A program made the position numbers and the translations under genes. DNA of 42,189 nt from [Clostridium] methylpentosum DSM 5476. GTDB taxonomy: Bacteria > Bacillota > Clostridia > Oscillospirales > Ruminococcaceae. Under the pieces are notes generated by a model that was given only the letters and a program-made list of their open reading frames with translations, was not told where the DNA came from and did no database searches. This document shows positions 35,622 through 42,189 of the stretch, one piece after another. How positions within the stretch are numbered: position 1 is the stretch's first letter; every line of letters begins with the position of its first letter. The stretch is from NCBI GenBank assembly GCA_000158655.1, contig EQ973344.1, positions 502,892-545,080 of the forward strand, given 5' to 3'.

Positions 35622-36161
35622 GTCTTGTTCCAATAATTCTGAACGCCCTTGATATTCGCTGCGAATAATTTCCTCCATCTCTTCCGGCGTTTCTTGACAG
35701 CCGCCTTTCAGCCATTTTTTCACCATTGCGTTAAATCCGCTTCTAAAAAATTCTATGTGATACTCGATATGCTGATTATCAAAATGGCGTTTTGCCTGAT
35801 GAATGTCATAGTATTTCAGCTTGAATTGATTGTCATATCCAAGTTTGAAATAAGTGCGGTAAAACAATTGATTTTCTTTTATGTGACGAAATAGCCTCAA
35901 ATAATCATTGCTGTTAAATTTCTGTTGCTGTTCCGCTTCATAGAGACGATTTACTTCTTCCTCTAAATGCGTCCTTACCTTCTCTGCAAGGTCATAAATA
36001 TCTATATAGTTTGCATAAAAGGTGCTGCGATTCAAATCACAGAGTTTACAAATATTAGAAACTGTAATTTCATTCAATTCTTTGGATTGCAGCAATTCAA
36101 TAAACGCCTTTTCAATCCGTTCCACAGACTCGCGCCGTCGTCGGTTGTTTTTTGTATTCAT
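35610..36161 (-). CDS. TetR-family regulator
   Basis: 183 aa. The N-terminal helix-turn-helix is clear (IEKAFIELLQSKELNEITVSN, ICKLCDLNRSTFYANYIDIYDLAEKV). A helical ligand/dimer domain follows (RLFRHIKENQLFYRTYFKLG, FRSGFNAMVKKWLKGGCQETPEEM). The basic start NRRRRESV is usual for TetR proteins that control a divergent operon. It faces the four-gene operon at 36292-38562 across 130 bases and probably represses it and itself. Its codon use is A/T-rich like that operon. Confidence 0.92.
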   Translation of the reverse strand: MNTKNNRRRRESVERIEKAFIELLQSKELNEITVSNICKLCDLNRSTFYANYIDIYDLAEKVRTHLEEEVNRLYEAEQQQKFNSNDYLRLFRHIKENQLFYRTYFKLGYDNQFKLKYYDIHQAKRHFDNQHIEYHIEFFRSGFNAMVKKWLKGGCQETPEEMEEIIRSEYQGRSELLEQDKTL

Positions 36162-36227
36162 GCGATCCCTCTTTCATTATTCCAACACTTGTGCAAAAAT
36201 TGATGATTGTTTTTATCTTCTGGCACT

Positions 36228-36256
36228 ATTATACTTGATTTATAAAGAAACACCAA
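36228..36256 (-). promoter_or_regulatory. Promoter of the TetR gene
   Basis: TTGGTG and TATAAT are 17 bases apart on the minus strand. The divergent operon promoter probably overlaps it (TATTAT on the plus strand at 36227-36232), so one operator could control both. Confidence 0.6.
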
Positions 36257-36291
36257 CTGTTGTTTTTATAATTTTATGGAGGTGCTTCCAG

Positions 36292-36663
36292 ATGAAGAAA
36301 AGCAGTTTTGTAGCAATGGTATTAGGAACAGTAAGCGTCGTATTATTTGCTCTCGGCATGTGCATGGCACTTATCCCGGAATGGGACGCTTTTAAGCCGG
36401 GAATTCTTTTCGGCTGCATTGGTTTGTTCCTCGGCCTTGTCACCTTAATCGTATGGAGAAGAATGGAACATAAAGAGCCCATCCGTTTTTCAGCAAAAAC
36501 TATCCTTAAGGTTATCGTCGGTGGCGTTGGAGCTTTAGCACTGGGCGTTGGAATGTGCTTTAGCATGGTCTGGGGAAAAATGGTTATTGGTGTTGCAATC
36601 GGTCTTGTCGGTATTGTTGTCCTGCTTTGCCTAATTCCTTTAACGAAAGGAATTAAAGAATGA
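36292..36663 (+). CDS. Small four-helix membrane protein
   Basis: 123 aa with about four membrane segments: FVAMVLGTVSVVLFALGMCM, ILFGCIGLFLGLVTLIVW, then after a short basic loop ILKVIVGGVGALALGVGMCF and VIGVAIGLVGIVVLLCLI. No known family is recognised. GGAGG lies eight bases before ATG 36292, and the stop overlaps the start of the dehydrogenase gene (ATGA). As first gene of the TetR-controlled operon it could be a channel or a membrane partner of the products downstream; that is inference. Confidence 0.8.
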   Translation: MKKSSFVAMVLGTVSVVLFALGMCMALIPEWDAFKPGILFGCIGLFLGLVTLIVWRRMEHKEPIRFSAKTILKVIVGGVGALALGVGMCFSMVWGKMVIGVAIGLVGIVVLLCLIPLTKGIKE

Positions 36664-37688
36664 GCCGGAATATGCTGTCTGCCCTTTATATGGGACAGGA
36701 AAATGTCGAAGTAAGGCAAGTACCCGTTCCAAAAGTAGGAGCACATGATGTCCTGATTCAAAACATTTATTCAAGTATTTGCGGGACAGATGTTGCTGTC
36801 TATACAAAGGGTTTAGGCACAGGACACCGAATCACAGCAGGCGGCGAGTTTGGACACGAAACCGTTTCTCGCATTGTAGCTGTTGGCGAACAGGTAGACG
36901 GAATGCAAGTCGGACAGCGCGTCTATCCATATCCCCGTTTCGCAAAGAACGATACCAACAGAGCCGGAACAATCGGCGGCTTTTCAGAGTATATTTTAAT
37001 TCCAAACGCAAAGCTGAATCATTCTCTTTACTCTGTGCCGAATGAGATTGACGACAAAACAGCCTGCTTGATTGAGCCGTTTACTGTTGGCTGTCGGGCA
37101 GCGCGACGCAGTCTACCACAAAAAGGGGAAACAGCCGTTGTGTTCGGATGCGGAACAATCGGTATCGCCGTCGCAATCGCTTTGAAATGGTTTGGAATAG
37201 AGAAAGTTATGATTTGTGACCTCTCTGATTTCCGGCTTGCGATTGCCGCACAAATGGGCTTTGCAGTTTGCAATATCAAAAGCGAATGTTTCATAGAGAA
37301 AACAACGGCTTATTTCGGTGTTGCCCCCGCCCTCACAGGTGAAACGGCTGACGTTGATATTTTTGTTGACGCAGCGGGAAGTGAAACGATACTTGACCTG
37401 TATATGCAGACTGGAAAAATTGAAAGTCGCTTTGTATCTGTTGCAGTAAATCATGCTGTGCGACAGTTGGACTTATTGCATTTAACCTATGCACAAAAAA
37501 GTATTATCGGCTCAGGCGGTTACACACCGGAAGATGTGGCAGATGTATTGTCGATTATGAAAAGCGGAAAATGGAATATTGCTTCTGTCATAACACATGA
37601 GTTTTCTATTCAAGAGATAGAAAAAGCGATTCAAACAGCAGCTGACACAGACCGCGCCTTGAATGTCATAATCAGATTTGACGTATGA
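36660..37688 (+). CDS. Zinc-type medium-chain dehydrogenase
   Basis: 342 aa MDR-family oxidoreductase. Catalytic zinc ligands are Cys41 (ICGTD) and His65-Glu66 (FGHE), with a further acid in LIEPFTVG. The Rossmann nucleotide site is VFGCGTIGIAVA (about residues 161-172). The loop that normally carries four cysteines for structural zinc is replaced by YPYPRFAKNDTNRAG, so that metal is absent. The substrate, an alcohol or polyol, cannot be read from sequence; sorbitol/threonine-dehydrogenase relatives are the nearest style. Both ends overlap neighbours by ATGA, giving tight coupling. Confidence 0.9.
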   Translation: MSRNMLSALYMGQENVEVRQVPVPKVGAHDVLIQNIYSSICGTDVAVYTKGLGTGHRITAGGEFGHETVSRIVAVGEQVDGMQVGQRVYPYPRFAKNDTNRAGTIGGFSEYILIPNAKLNHSLYSVPNEIDDKTACLIEPFTVGCRAARRSLPQKGETAVVFGCGTIGIAVAIALKWFGIEKVMICDLSDFRLAIAAQMGFAVCNIKSECFIEKTTAYFGVAPALTGETADVDIFVDAAGSETILDLYMQTGKIESRFVSVAVNHAVRQLDLLHLTYAQKSIIGSGGYTPEDVADVLSIMKSGKWNIASVITHEFSIQEIEKAIQTAADTDRALNVIIRFDV

Positions 37689-38359
37689 GTATCAGTAAAA
37701 AAATCTTTGACAAAATGCAAAGTACGGAAATCGGAAACAGATTGTTAGAGGAGCCGCGATATAGAATCATAGCAAGTGCAGCTTGCAGCTTCTTTATTAA
37801 TCTGCTGTATGCGCTCTATAATGGCGGGCTGGGCGTTGCCAATCGGTCCATATGGTTCATCACCATGTGTTCATACTACATCATTTTAAGTACAATGCGC
37901 TTTTCTGCCATACTATGCGAACGTAAAAATAACAAGGCAGCGTCCGATGATATGGAATATTTTGTAATGAAGCTTTCTGGCGGCCTGCTTGCCGCATTAA
38001 GTTTTGTTTTAACCGGCGTAATCTATATCAGTATAACAGAAAATATTGCGACAAAGCATGAAACCATTGTGATGATTACCATTGCGACCTATACGTTTTA
38101 TAAAATTGTAATGGCAATCATTCGCGCAGTCAAACAGCGGAAAAATCCCTCTCCATTGTTAGCGGTCATTCGCAGTATCGGTTATGCAGACGTAGCAGCT
38201 TCTATTTTGACTTTGCAGCGGTCTATGTTTGCTTCCTTTGGCGAATTAACCGATGGAAAAGCACACACCATGAATGTATTAACTGGGACAGCGGTATGTC
38301 TGTTTGTCTTAATACTCGGACTGTCAATGATAATCAAAGGGAAAAAGAAAGGGAAATGA
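37685..38359 (+). CDS. Polytopic membrane protein
   Basis: 224 aa with about five or six membrane segments (ASAACSFFINLLYALYN, IWFITMCSYYIILSTM, SGGLLAALSFVLTGVIYISI, ETIVMITIATYTFYKIVMAI, NVLTGTAVCLFVLILGL) and a lysine-rich C-terminus. No family is recognised with certainty. Start and stop each overlap the neighbours by four bases (ATGA). As third gene of the TetR operon it presumably acts with the dehydrogenase and the small 68-aa protein at the membrane. Confidence 0.85.
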   Translation: MSISKKIFDKMQSTEIGNRLLEEPRYRIIASAACSFFINLLYALYNGGLGVANRSIWFITMCSYYIILSTMRFSAILCERKNNKAASDDMEYFVMKLSGGLLAALSFVLTGVIYISITENIATKHETIVMITIATYTFYKIVMAIIRAVKQRKNPSPLLAVIRSIGYADVAASILTLQRSMFASFGELTDGKAHTMNVLTGTAVCLFVLILGLSMIIKGKKKGK

Positions 38360-38562
38360 ATATGGCAAAATCAAAACTTGTAAAAGCAAATGAAAAAATT
38401 GCAGAAAAAGTGGTCGGCACTTTTGGAAAAATTGAAAATACAGTTGTCAGCGGCTATACGAAGATTGAGGATGCTTTCGTTGACCGCTATCTTACAAAGG
38501 AAGGAGAAACTATTGAGGAAGCAAAGGAACGGTTAAAACGCAAAAGTGAAACCTTAAAATAG
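38356..38562 (+). CDS. 68-aa Lys/Glu-rich helical protein
   Basis: Hydrophilic and probably all-helical. Central repeats of the type GKIENTVVSGYTKIEDAFVDRY are followed by LTKEGETIEEAKERLKRKS. I recall similar short KIED...VEEAK-type proteins in Clostridia, but know of no assigned role. ATG 38356 overlaps the stop of the preceding gene; an alternative ATG lies two codons on. It ends the operon and is followed by a terminator. Confidence 0.8.
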   Translation: MNMAKSKLVKANEKIAEKVVGTFGKIENTVVSGYTKIEDAFVDRYLTKEGETIEEAKERLKRKSETLK

Positions 38563-38575
38563 TTTTAGATTACCC

Positions 38576-38612
38576 AAACGCCCATGCGGTTTATGCTGCA
38601 TGGGCGTTTGTT
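38576..38612 (+). terminator. Terminator of the TetR-controlled operon
   Basis: AAACGCCCATGC pairs perfectly with GCATGGGCGTTT, followed by GTTGT, 14 bases after the last stop codon. Confidence 0.85.
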
Positions 38613-38953
38613 GTAATAGCCCCTACGGAAAAAGAGAATGAGTTGTGGCAAGGTAACCCGAACAAGGAATGAGGTTTATCGCTGCAAGTGAGCGGTTCAC
38701 CAGACTACCGGAGTAACGGCGCATTATTCTGCTCGTGTACTTTTTCCTCAGCTGCACCGATACGAAAATCCGAATGAGCAGAGACTCCGCAGAAACATAG
38801 TCAACGACTGGAAGTCAGCACAATTAAAGCAGTTAAAATGGAATATTACGATTTCCCTTTGATTTGCACGGCTTTTCAGACGCAATATGGGCGTGGGTAA
38901 ATGGTTTTATCGTGAGCCCTTTAAAAACGAGTTCAACTGCGCAATAAAAAAGA

Positions 38954-38994
38954 AAAAGACGGGCAAGAAACGATATGCTTCTTACTCGTCTTTT
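38954..38994 (-). terminator. Terminator of the ricin-type gene
   Basis: AAAAGACG and AAGAA pair with TTCTT and CGTCTTTT; the minus-strand tail is TTTTTCTTTTTT-like. It lies 125 bases after the downstream-frame stop at 39119. Confidence 0.7.
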
Positions 38995-39118
38995 CCTGCA
39001 CCCTGTATGCCAGTTACCCTATTTGAGTTTTTGGTCAATACTGTTGAGTAGTTACCATAAGGCGGCTCTTAACATCATTTGCGTCCGGCGCTCACTGCTC
39101 CAGATGCAAACATGCAAA

Positions 39119-39950
39119 TTATTTTTTTGTACGGGAAGCAGGTTCTTTTGCAGCCTCTGCCTGTGCGGGCTTTGCCACAGTGTCCTGAGCAACTGGTTTC
39201 GCAGCAGTTTTTGTGGCTTTCACTGCTGTTTCCTTTGTGACAGCTTTCTTTTCAGTTGTCTCTTTTGCAGTGGTGTTTTTAGCCTTGGCCGCAGTGCGCT
39301 TTGCAGGCGTTTTCTTTTCCGCCTCAGCTTCCGTTGTTTTCGGTTCTGCGGCAGGTTTTGCTGCAGTCTTGCGGGTCGTGGTCTTTTTTGCCGCCGGTTT
39401 TTTCGCTGTTTGTTTTTTTGGCAGCCGGTTTTCTTGTCGCTGTCTTTTTCGCCGGTTTTTCCTCCGCCTCTTGTTCCGCTGGCTGTTCGACGGGCACAAA
39501 CAACCATCTCTGGTTGTCGCCGCTCACGTCTTCCCAAATCTGAATCCGCGCACCGTCCTCATCTGACATGCCGATGATATCAAGACATTTTCCCGAAAGA
39601 CTTGACTTTATTTTAAAACTTCCGTCCTCTTCCTTGACGAGCTGCCAAAGCTGGCTCTGTGCGCCCTGGATGTCCTCCCACTGATGGGTCCATGCGCCGT
39701 TAGTGGTGCCGGAAGAAATCACATCGAGCGCTTTGCCCGAATGACGGTTGATCAGCTTGTAAAAGCCTTCTCCAGCGTCCTTGACCTCCCACTGCTGATT
39801 CTGTCCTTCTGCATATGTATATACCTGAATGGCTCCCCCGTTGTCAGAGGATGCACCCGCTACTTCGAGGGCCTTCCCGTTTCTTTTGGAGGTGATGCTG
39901 TAAAATCCACCGAATTCACCCATATTGTCTATTGTTTTCTTTGCCTGCAT
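39119..39950 (-). CDS. Ricin B-type lectin with Lys/Ala-rich tail, +1 frameshift
   Basis: The first frame (39950 to about 39420) encodes a beta-trefoil with three QxW repeats (NQQWEV, SQLWQL, NQRWLF; residues about 50-155), each with a carbohydrate-type GKALDV or GKCLDI element. A tail KKTATRKPAAKK follows. At 39412-39418 a run of seven A moves the reading: in frame it ends at 39324 with an unlike sequence, whereas after skipping one base the same Lys/Ala/Thr pattern continues (QTAKKPAAKK, TTTRKTAAKPAAEPK) to a stop at 39119. The intended protein is about 276 aa. There is no signal peptide, so it is cytoplasmic; the histone H1-like tail suggests DNA or RNA binding. Whether the shift is sequencing error, mutation or slippage is open. 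Confidence 0.75.
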
Positions 39951-40004
39951 ACGCTACACTCCTTTGCGCCGACTGGTCTCTTTGTTCCTTATCTTTTGAC
40001 CTTC

Positions 40005-40032
40005 ATTATATCACTTTTTTTCCCAATGTCAA
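40005..40032 (-). promoter_or_regulatory. Strong promoter of the ricin-type gene
   Basis: Consensus TTGACA and TATAAT, 16 bases apart on the minus strand, with the start near 39998 and AAAGGAGTG ahead of the ATG. High expression is expected. Confidence 0.85.
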
Positions 40033-40153
40033 TTGAATCTCAGGGAGATTTGGCAAAGAAAAAAAGTTCACAAAAGCTGTCTGTTACTATTGAATAGATA
40101 AATCAGCATCTTCATATAAAAACAGGATAAAATAAAAAAATCCAAAAAAGGGG

Positions 40154-40182
40154 TTGACGAAAAATAAGTTTTATGGTAAAAT
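40154..40182 (+). promoter_or_regulatory. Promoter of tRNA-Val
   Basis: TTGACG and TAAAAT are 17 bases apart; transcription would start about 10 bases before the tRNA. Confidence 0.8.
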
Positions 40183-40199
40183 AAATACCGTCGTCAGAT

Positions 40200-40276
40200 G
40201 AGGGTATAGCTCAGCTGGTTAGAGTACTTGCTTGACATGCAAGGGGTCGCTGGTTCGAGTCCAGCTATCCTCACCA
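40200..40276 (+). tRNA. tRNA-Val(GAC)
   Basis: The acceptor stem GAGGGTA pairs with TATCCTC (one G-T), and CCA is encoded. The D arm GCTC...GAGT, anticodon arm CTTGC-TTGACAT-GCAAG with anticodon GAC, and T arm GCTGG-TTCGAGT-CCAGC all fold. It is single, with its own promoter and terminator. Confidence 0.97.
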
Positions 40277-40281
40277 AAACG

Positions 40282-40316
40282 AACACCGCAGTCTATTAAG
40301 ATTGCGGTGTTTTTCT
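40282..40316 (+). terminator. Terminator of tRNA-Val
   Basis: AACACCGCA pairs with TGCGGTGTT, followed by TTTCTTGTT. Confidence 0.9.
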
Positions 40317-40631
40317 TGTTATTCAATGTATTCAATTCGCTGTTAAAGATTCTCATAACATTCCTGCTCTATTTCTCAATATCGGTCTGCTTTTGTGAAG
40401 GTGAAACCAATAGAAATTAATTATAAAATGATGAGGAAAACAGAAACTCCAGCAATTTGTAACAGATGTGGATACAGCCTTGCGTTTTCTAATTAATTCA
40501 CTGCCGGTAGATAAAGCAAAATGCCTTTTGCGGCAACATTGGTATAATCAACCAAAACGGACATTAAACTCGAACCAGAGCTCTTGTCCTCTCTATTGAA
40601 AAAATCTATCAAAAACGGAAGAGGTAATAGG
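40317..40631. other. Intergenic region ahead of the TIGR04076 gene
   Basis: No gene seen. TTGGTATAAT at 40539-40548 is an extended -10 element and the likely promoter of the next gene; its -35 is poor. Confidence 0.45.
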
Positions 40632-40955
40632 ATGAAAAAAGTAAAAATTACAGTCCTCAAAACTACTTTGGATAAAGAATTGGCCGATGAATACGGTGTC
40701 AAAGGCTTGACCGCCTGTCCGATGATGAAAAAGGGACAGGTTTTTTATTCAGATCATACCAAGCCTGAAGGATTTTCCTGCGACGAAGCGTGGACCGCAG
40801 TTTCCCAATATGTGTTTGCACTTGCCCATGGAGCTGGAGATGATGTTTTTTACAATGGGATTTGGATCAACAAGCCCGGCATCGCAATCTGTAGCTGTAA
40901 CGACGGACTTCGGCCCGTCATCTTCAAGCTGGAAGCGACAGAAGAAGACGTGTAG
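40632..40955 (+). CDS. TIGR04076-family protein
   Basis: 107 aa, small cytoplasmic protein of unknown function. The family pattern is visible: KKVKITVLKTT at the start, ACPMMKKGQVFY, PEGFSCDEAWTAVSQYVFALAHGA in the middle, and ICSCNDGLRPVIFKLEA at the end. Its conserved cysteines (one in ACP, one in FSC, two in ICSC) suggest metal binding or redox activity, which is inference. GAAGAGGTAATAGG precedes the ATG. Confidence 0.9.
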   Translation: MKKVKITVLKTTLDKELADEYGVKGLTACPMMKKGQVFYSDHTKPEGFSCDEAWTAVSQYVFALAHGAGDDVFYNGIWINKPGIAICSCNDGLRPVIFKLEATEEDV

Positions 40956-41035
40956 ATTCATCGTTGATTGATCGGCCGCATAGACTTGTGACATGTCGTC
41001 CCTTTCGTTCAAGTGCGTACAAAACAGCGGATTTG

Positions 41036-41986
41036 TCAAAATTTTAAGTCGTTGTAAAAGCTCTGCAGGGTATCACAGGACTTGCGGAACTGACTTGATT
41101 CCTGCTCATTCAAAGGTAAAGACACGACCTTTCGCACTCCGCTGCGGTTGACAATGCAGGGCACCCCGACAAAAACGCCGTTCGTTCCGTACTCCCCACT
41201 CAGCATAGCTGAGACGGTGAGCACACTGTTCTCATCCCCGAAGATCGCTTTGGTAATTCGCACCATTGCCATACCGATACCGTAATAGGTCGCGCTCTTT
41301 GCCTGAATGATCTTCTGGGCTGCGCCGCGCACCTCTTGTTCAATCCGCTCCATCTCCTGATAACAGAACCGCCCGCCTGATTCCTCACAGATCGAAAGAA
41401 TCGGTTTGGTGGCAAACATCGCCTGCGACCACGGAACAAATTCACTGTCCCCATGTTCTCCGATGACATAGGCGTGCACATTGCGCGGGTCAACGGTGAA
41501 ATACTCTCCGACCAGATACCGCAACCGGGCAGTGTCAAGCGCAGTGCCGCTGCCGAGCACTCGGCACGGATTAAAACCGGACAGTTTGCAGGTGATCCAG
41601 GTCATGATGTCCACTGGATTGGTAGCGACCAAAAAGATCCCGTTAAACCCCGACTCGGCAACCGGTTCAATGATGGACTGAAACACCGCGGTGTTGCGCT
41701 GCAACAGGTTAAGACGGGATTCCCCCGGTTTTTGGGCAACTCCCGCACTGATCACCACGATATCCGCATCTCCGCAGTCAGTATAATCACCTGCGTAGAT
41801 TTTCATATTGGATCCGGAAAAAGCCAGTCCGTGGTTGAGGTCCATCGCCTCCCCCTGCGCCCGTTCCCGGTCGAGGTCAATCAGTACAAGTTCATCACAG
41901 GCGTTTTGGTTGAGCAGCGCATAGGCGTAACTCATCCCCACCATCCCAGTGCCGATTAAAACAACCTTTCTTTTATCTGTTTTCAT
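41036..41986 (-). CDS. ldh: L-lactate dehydrogenase
   Basis: 316 aa cytoplasmic enzyme of fermentative NAD recycling. It has the NAD site GTGMVGMSYAYAL (about residues 13-25) and the substrate-loop AQKPGESRLNLLQRN, in which the Gln rather than Arg fits lactate instead of malate. ATNPVDIMTW, GSGTALDTARLRY and the catalytic His in VIGEHGDSEF follow. ATG 41986 was chosen because GGAGA lies seven bases upstream; the open frame to 42085 has no family resemblance. Monocistronic. The clear terminators at 42063-42145 protect it from upstream transcription. Confidence 0.96.
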   Translation of the reverse strand: MKTDKRKVVLIGTGMVGMSYAYALLNQNACDELVLIDLDRERAQGEAMDLNHGLAFSGSNMKIYAGDYTDCGDADIVVISAGVAQKPGESRLNLLQRNTAVFQSIIEPVAESGFNGIFLVATNPVDIMTWITCKLSGFNPCRVLGSGTALDTARLRYLVGEYFTVDPRNVHAYVIGEHGDSEFVPWSQAMFATKPILSICEESGGRFCYQEMERIEQEVRGAAQKIIQAKSATYYGIGMAMVRITKAIFGDENSVLTVSAMLSGEYGTNGVFVGVPCIVNRSGVRKVVSLPLNEQESSQFRKSCDTLQSFYNDLKF

Positions 41987-42057
41987 ACTCATTCTCCGAT
42001 CATTTGAATTCAGTTCTAGTTTGCCAGATCGGGTTCCAATTATCACTGTAAATGGCA

Positions 42058-42096
42058 GGAAAAAACCGGAAGGATGTTTTGACATCCTTCCGGTTT
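42058..42096 (-). terminator. Terminator entering from the right edge
   Basis: AAACCGGAAGGATGT and its complement form a perfect 15-bp stem with a 4-base loop; TTTTTCC follows on the minus strand. It would end a minus-strand transcript from beyond the window. Confidence 0.8.
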
Positions 42097-42125
42097 GCTT
42101 GGTGTCTTTAGACGAGGAAATAAAC

Positions 42126-42145
42126 CCCCGGTTCTACCGGGGGAA
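42126..42145 (-). repeat. CCCCCGGTAGAACCGGGGG hairpin, third copy
   Basis: On the minus strand CCCCCGGT pairs with ACCGGGGG around AGA, with GCTTTTTTCTT ahead of it and TTTATTT after it. It is the inverted counterpart of the elements at 29-54 and 27650-27677. Confidence 0.65.
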
Positions 42146-42189
42146 GAAAAAAGCGGAGCTACAAGAAAGAGGGCCAGCTTTATGCAAGT

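Larger units (their letters stand above)
38563..39118. other. Intergenic region right of the TetR operon
   Basis: Between the two terminators (38576-38612 and 38954-38994) lies about 340 bases of sequence with several stops in every frame. It may be the remnant of the mobile element that brought the operon, but no integrase, repeat end or attachment site can be identified. Confidence 0.35.

Noticed and set aside
38640-38950. Possible transposon or conjugative-element remnant
   Set aside because: Some short words look familiar, but no recombinase domain, terminal repeat or duplication can be shown; kept only as an unassigned intergenic region.

Overview
The window reads as a chromosomal segment of a Gram-positive anaerobe of the Clostridia, most likely an Oscillospirales/Ruminococcaceae-type gut bacterium. 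Signs of this are: L27 made with a cleavable N-terminal extension beside the Prp protease; HPr kinase, RapZ and WhiA genes clustered together; Mini-ribonuclease III; a YmfF/YmfH M16 pair; a large secreted GH78 alpha-L-rhamnosidase with FIVAR repeats and a C-terminal wall/membrane anchor; and a small Asn/Lys/Thr-rich gene under a sigma-G-like promoter, which hints at sporulation. The assignment is inferred from gene content only. Most genes lie on the minus strand.

Layout. 1-1060: decayed 3' end of a FIVAR surface-protein gene, interrupted by an AT-rich inverted repeat. 1064-2147: TraX-like membrane protein and a small hypothetical protein. 2879-9701: translation and RNA housekeeping genes (YebC, RsmF-like methyltransferase, small N/K/T-rich gene, YitT transporter, Mini-III, ObgE, L27-Prp-L21 with promoter and leader). 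9702-10198: decayed CRISPR-like array without cas genes. 10199-14738: FolD, Lgt and the two M16 proteins. 15671-25977: PfkA, DnaE, WhiA, RapZ, MurB, PHP phosphatase and HprK, reading leftward from a strong hprK promoter, with later independent starts such as pfkA. 26230-27423: divergent GT4 glycosyltransferase. 28021-30118: cysteine synthase-like protein, YqeY and a hypothetical protein. 30224-35306: rhamnosidase and divergent AraC regulator, a self-contained glycan-foraging unit. 35610-38562: TetR regulator divergent from a four-gene, stop/start-overlapping operon (membrane protein, zinc dehydrogenase, membrane protein, 68-aa protein), visibly richer in A+T than its surroundings and probably acquired. 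39119-39950: ricin-type lectin whose Lys/Ala-rich tail is separated from it by a +1 frameshift at a run of seven A. 40200-40276: tRNA-Val(GAC). 40632-41986: TIGR04076 protein and L-lactate dehydrogenase.

Between the housekeeping operons lie several gene-free gaps of 370-730 bases holding eroded sequence, large palindromes and repeats. The best candidates for something new are the TetR-controlled four-gene operon, the ricin/poly-A frameshift, the sporulation-like small gene, the two 190-bp palindromic elements with unrelated central stems, and the Mini-III gene without a canonical start codon. All homology statements are made by eye from sequence motifs; no database search was run.
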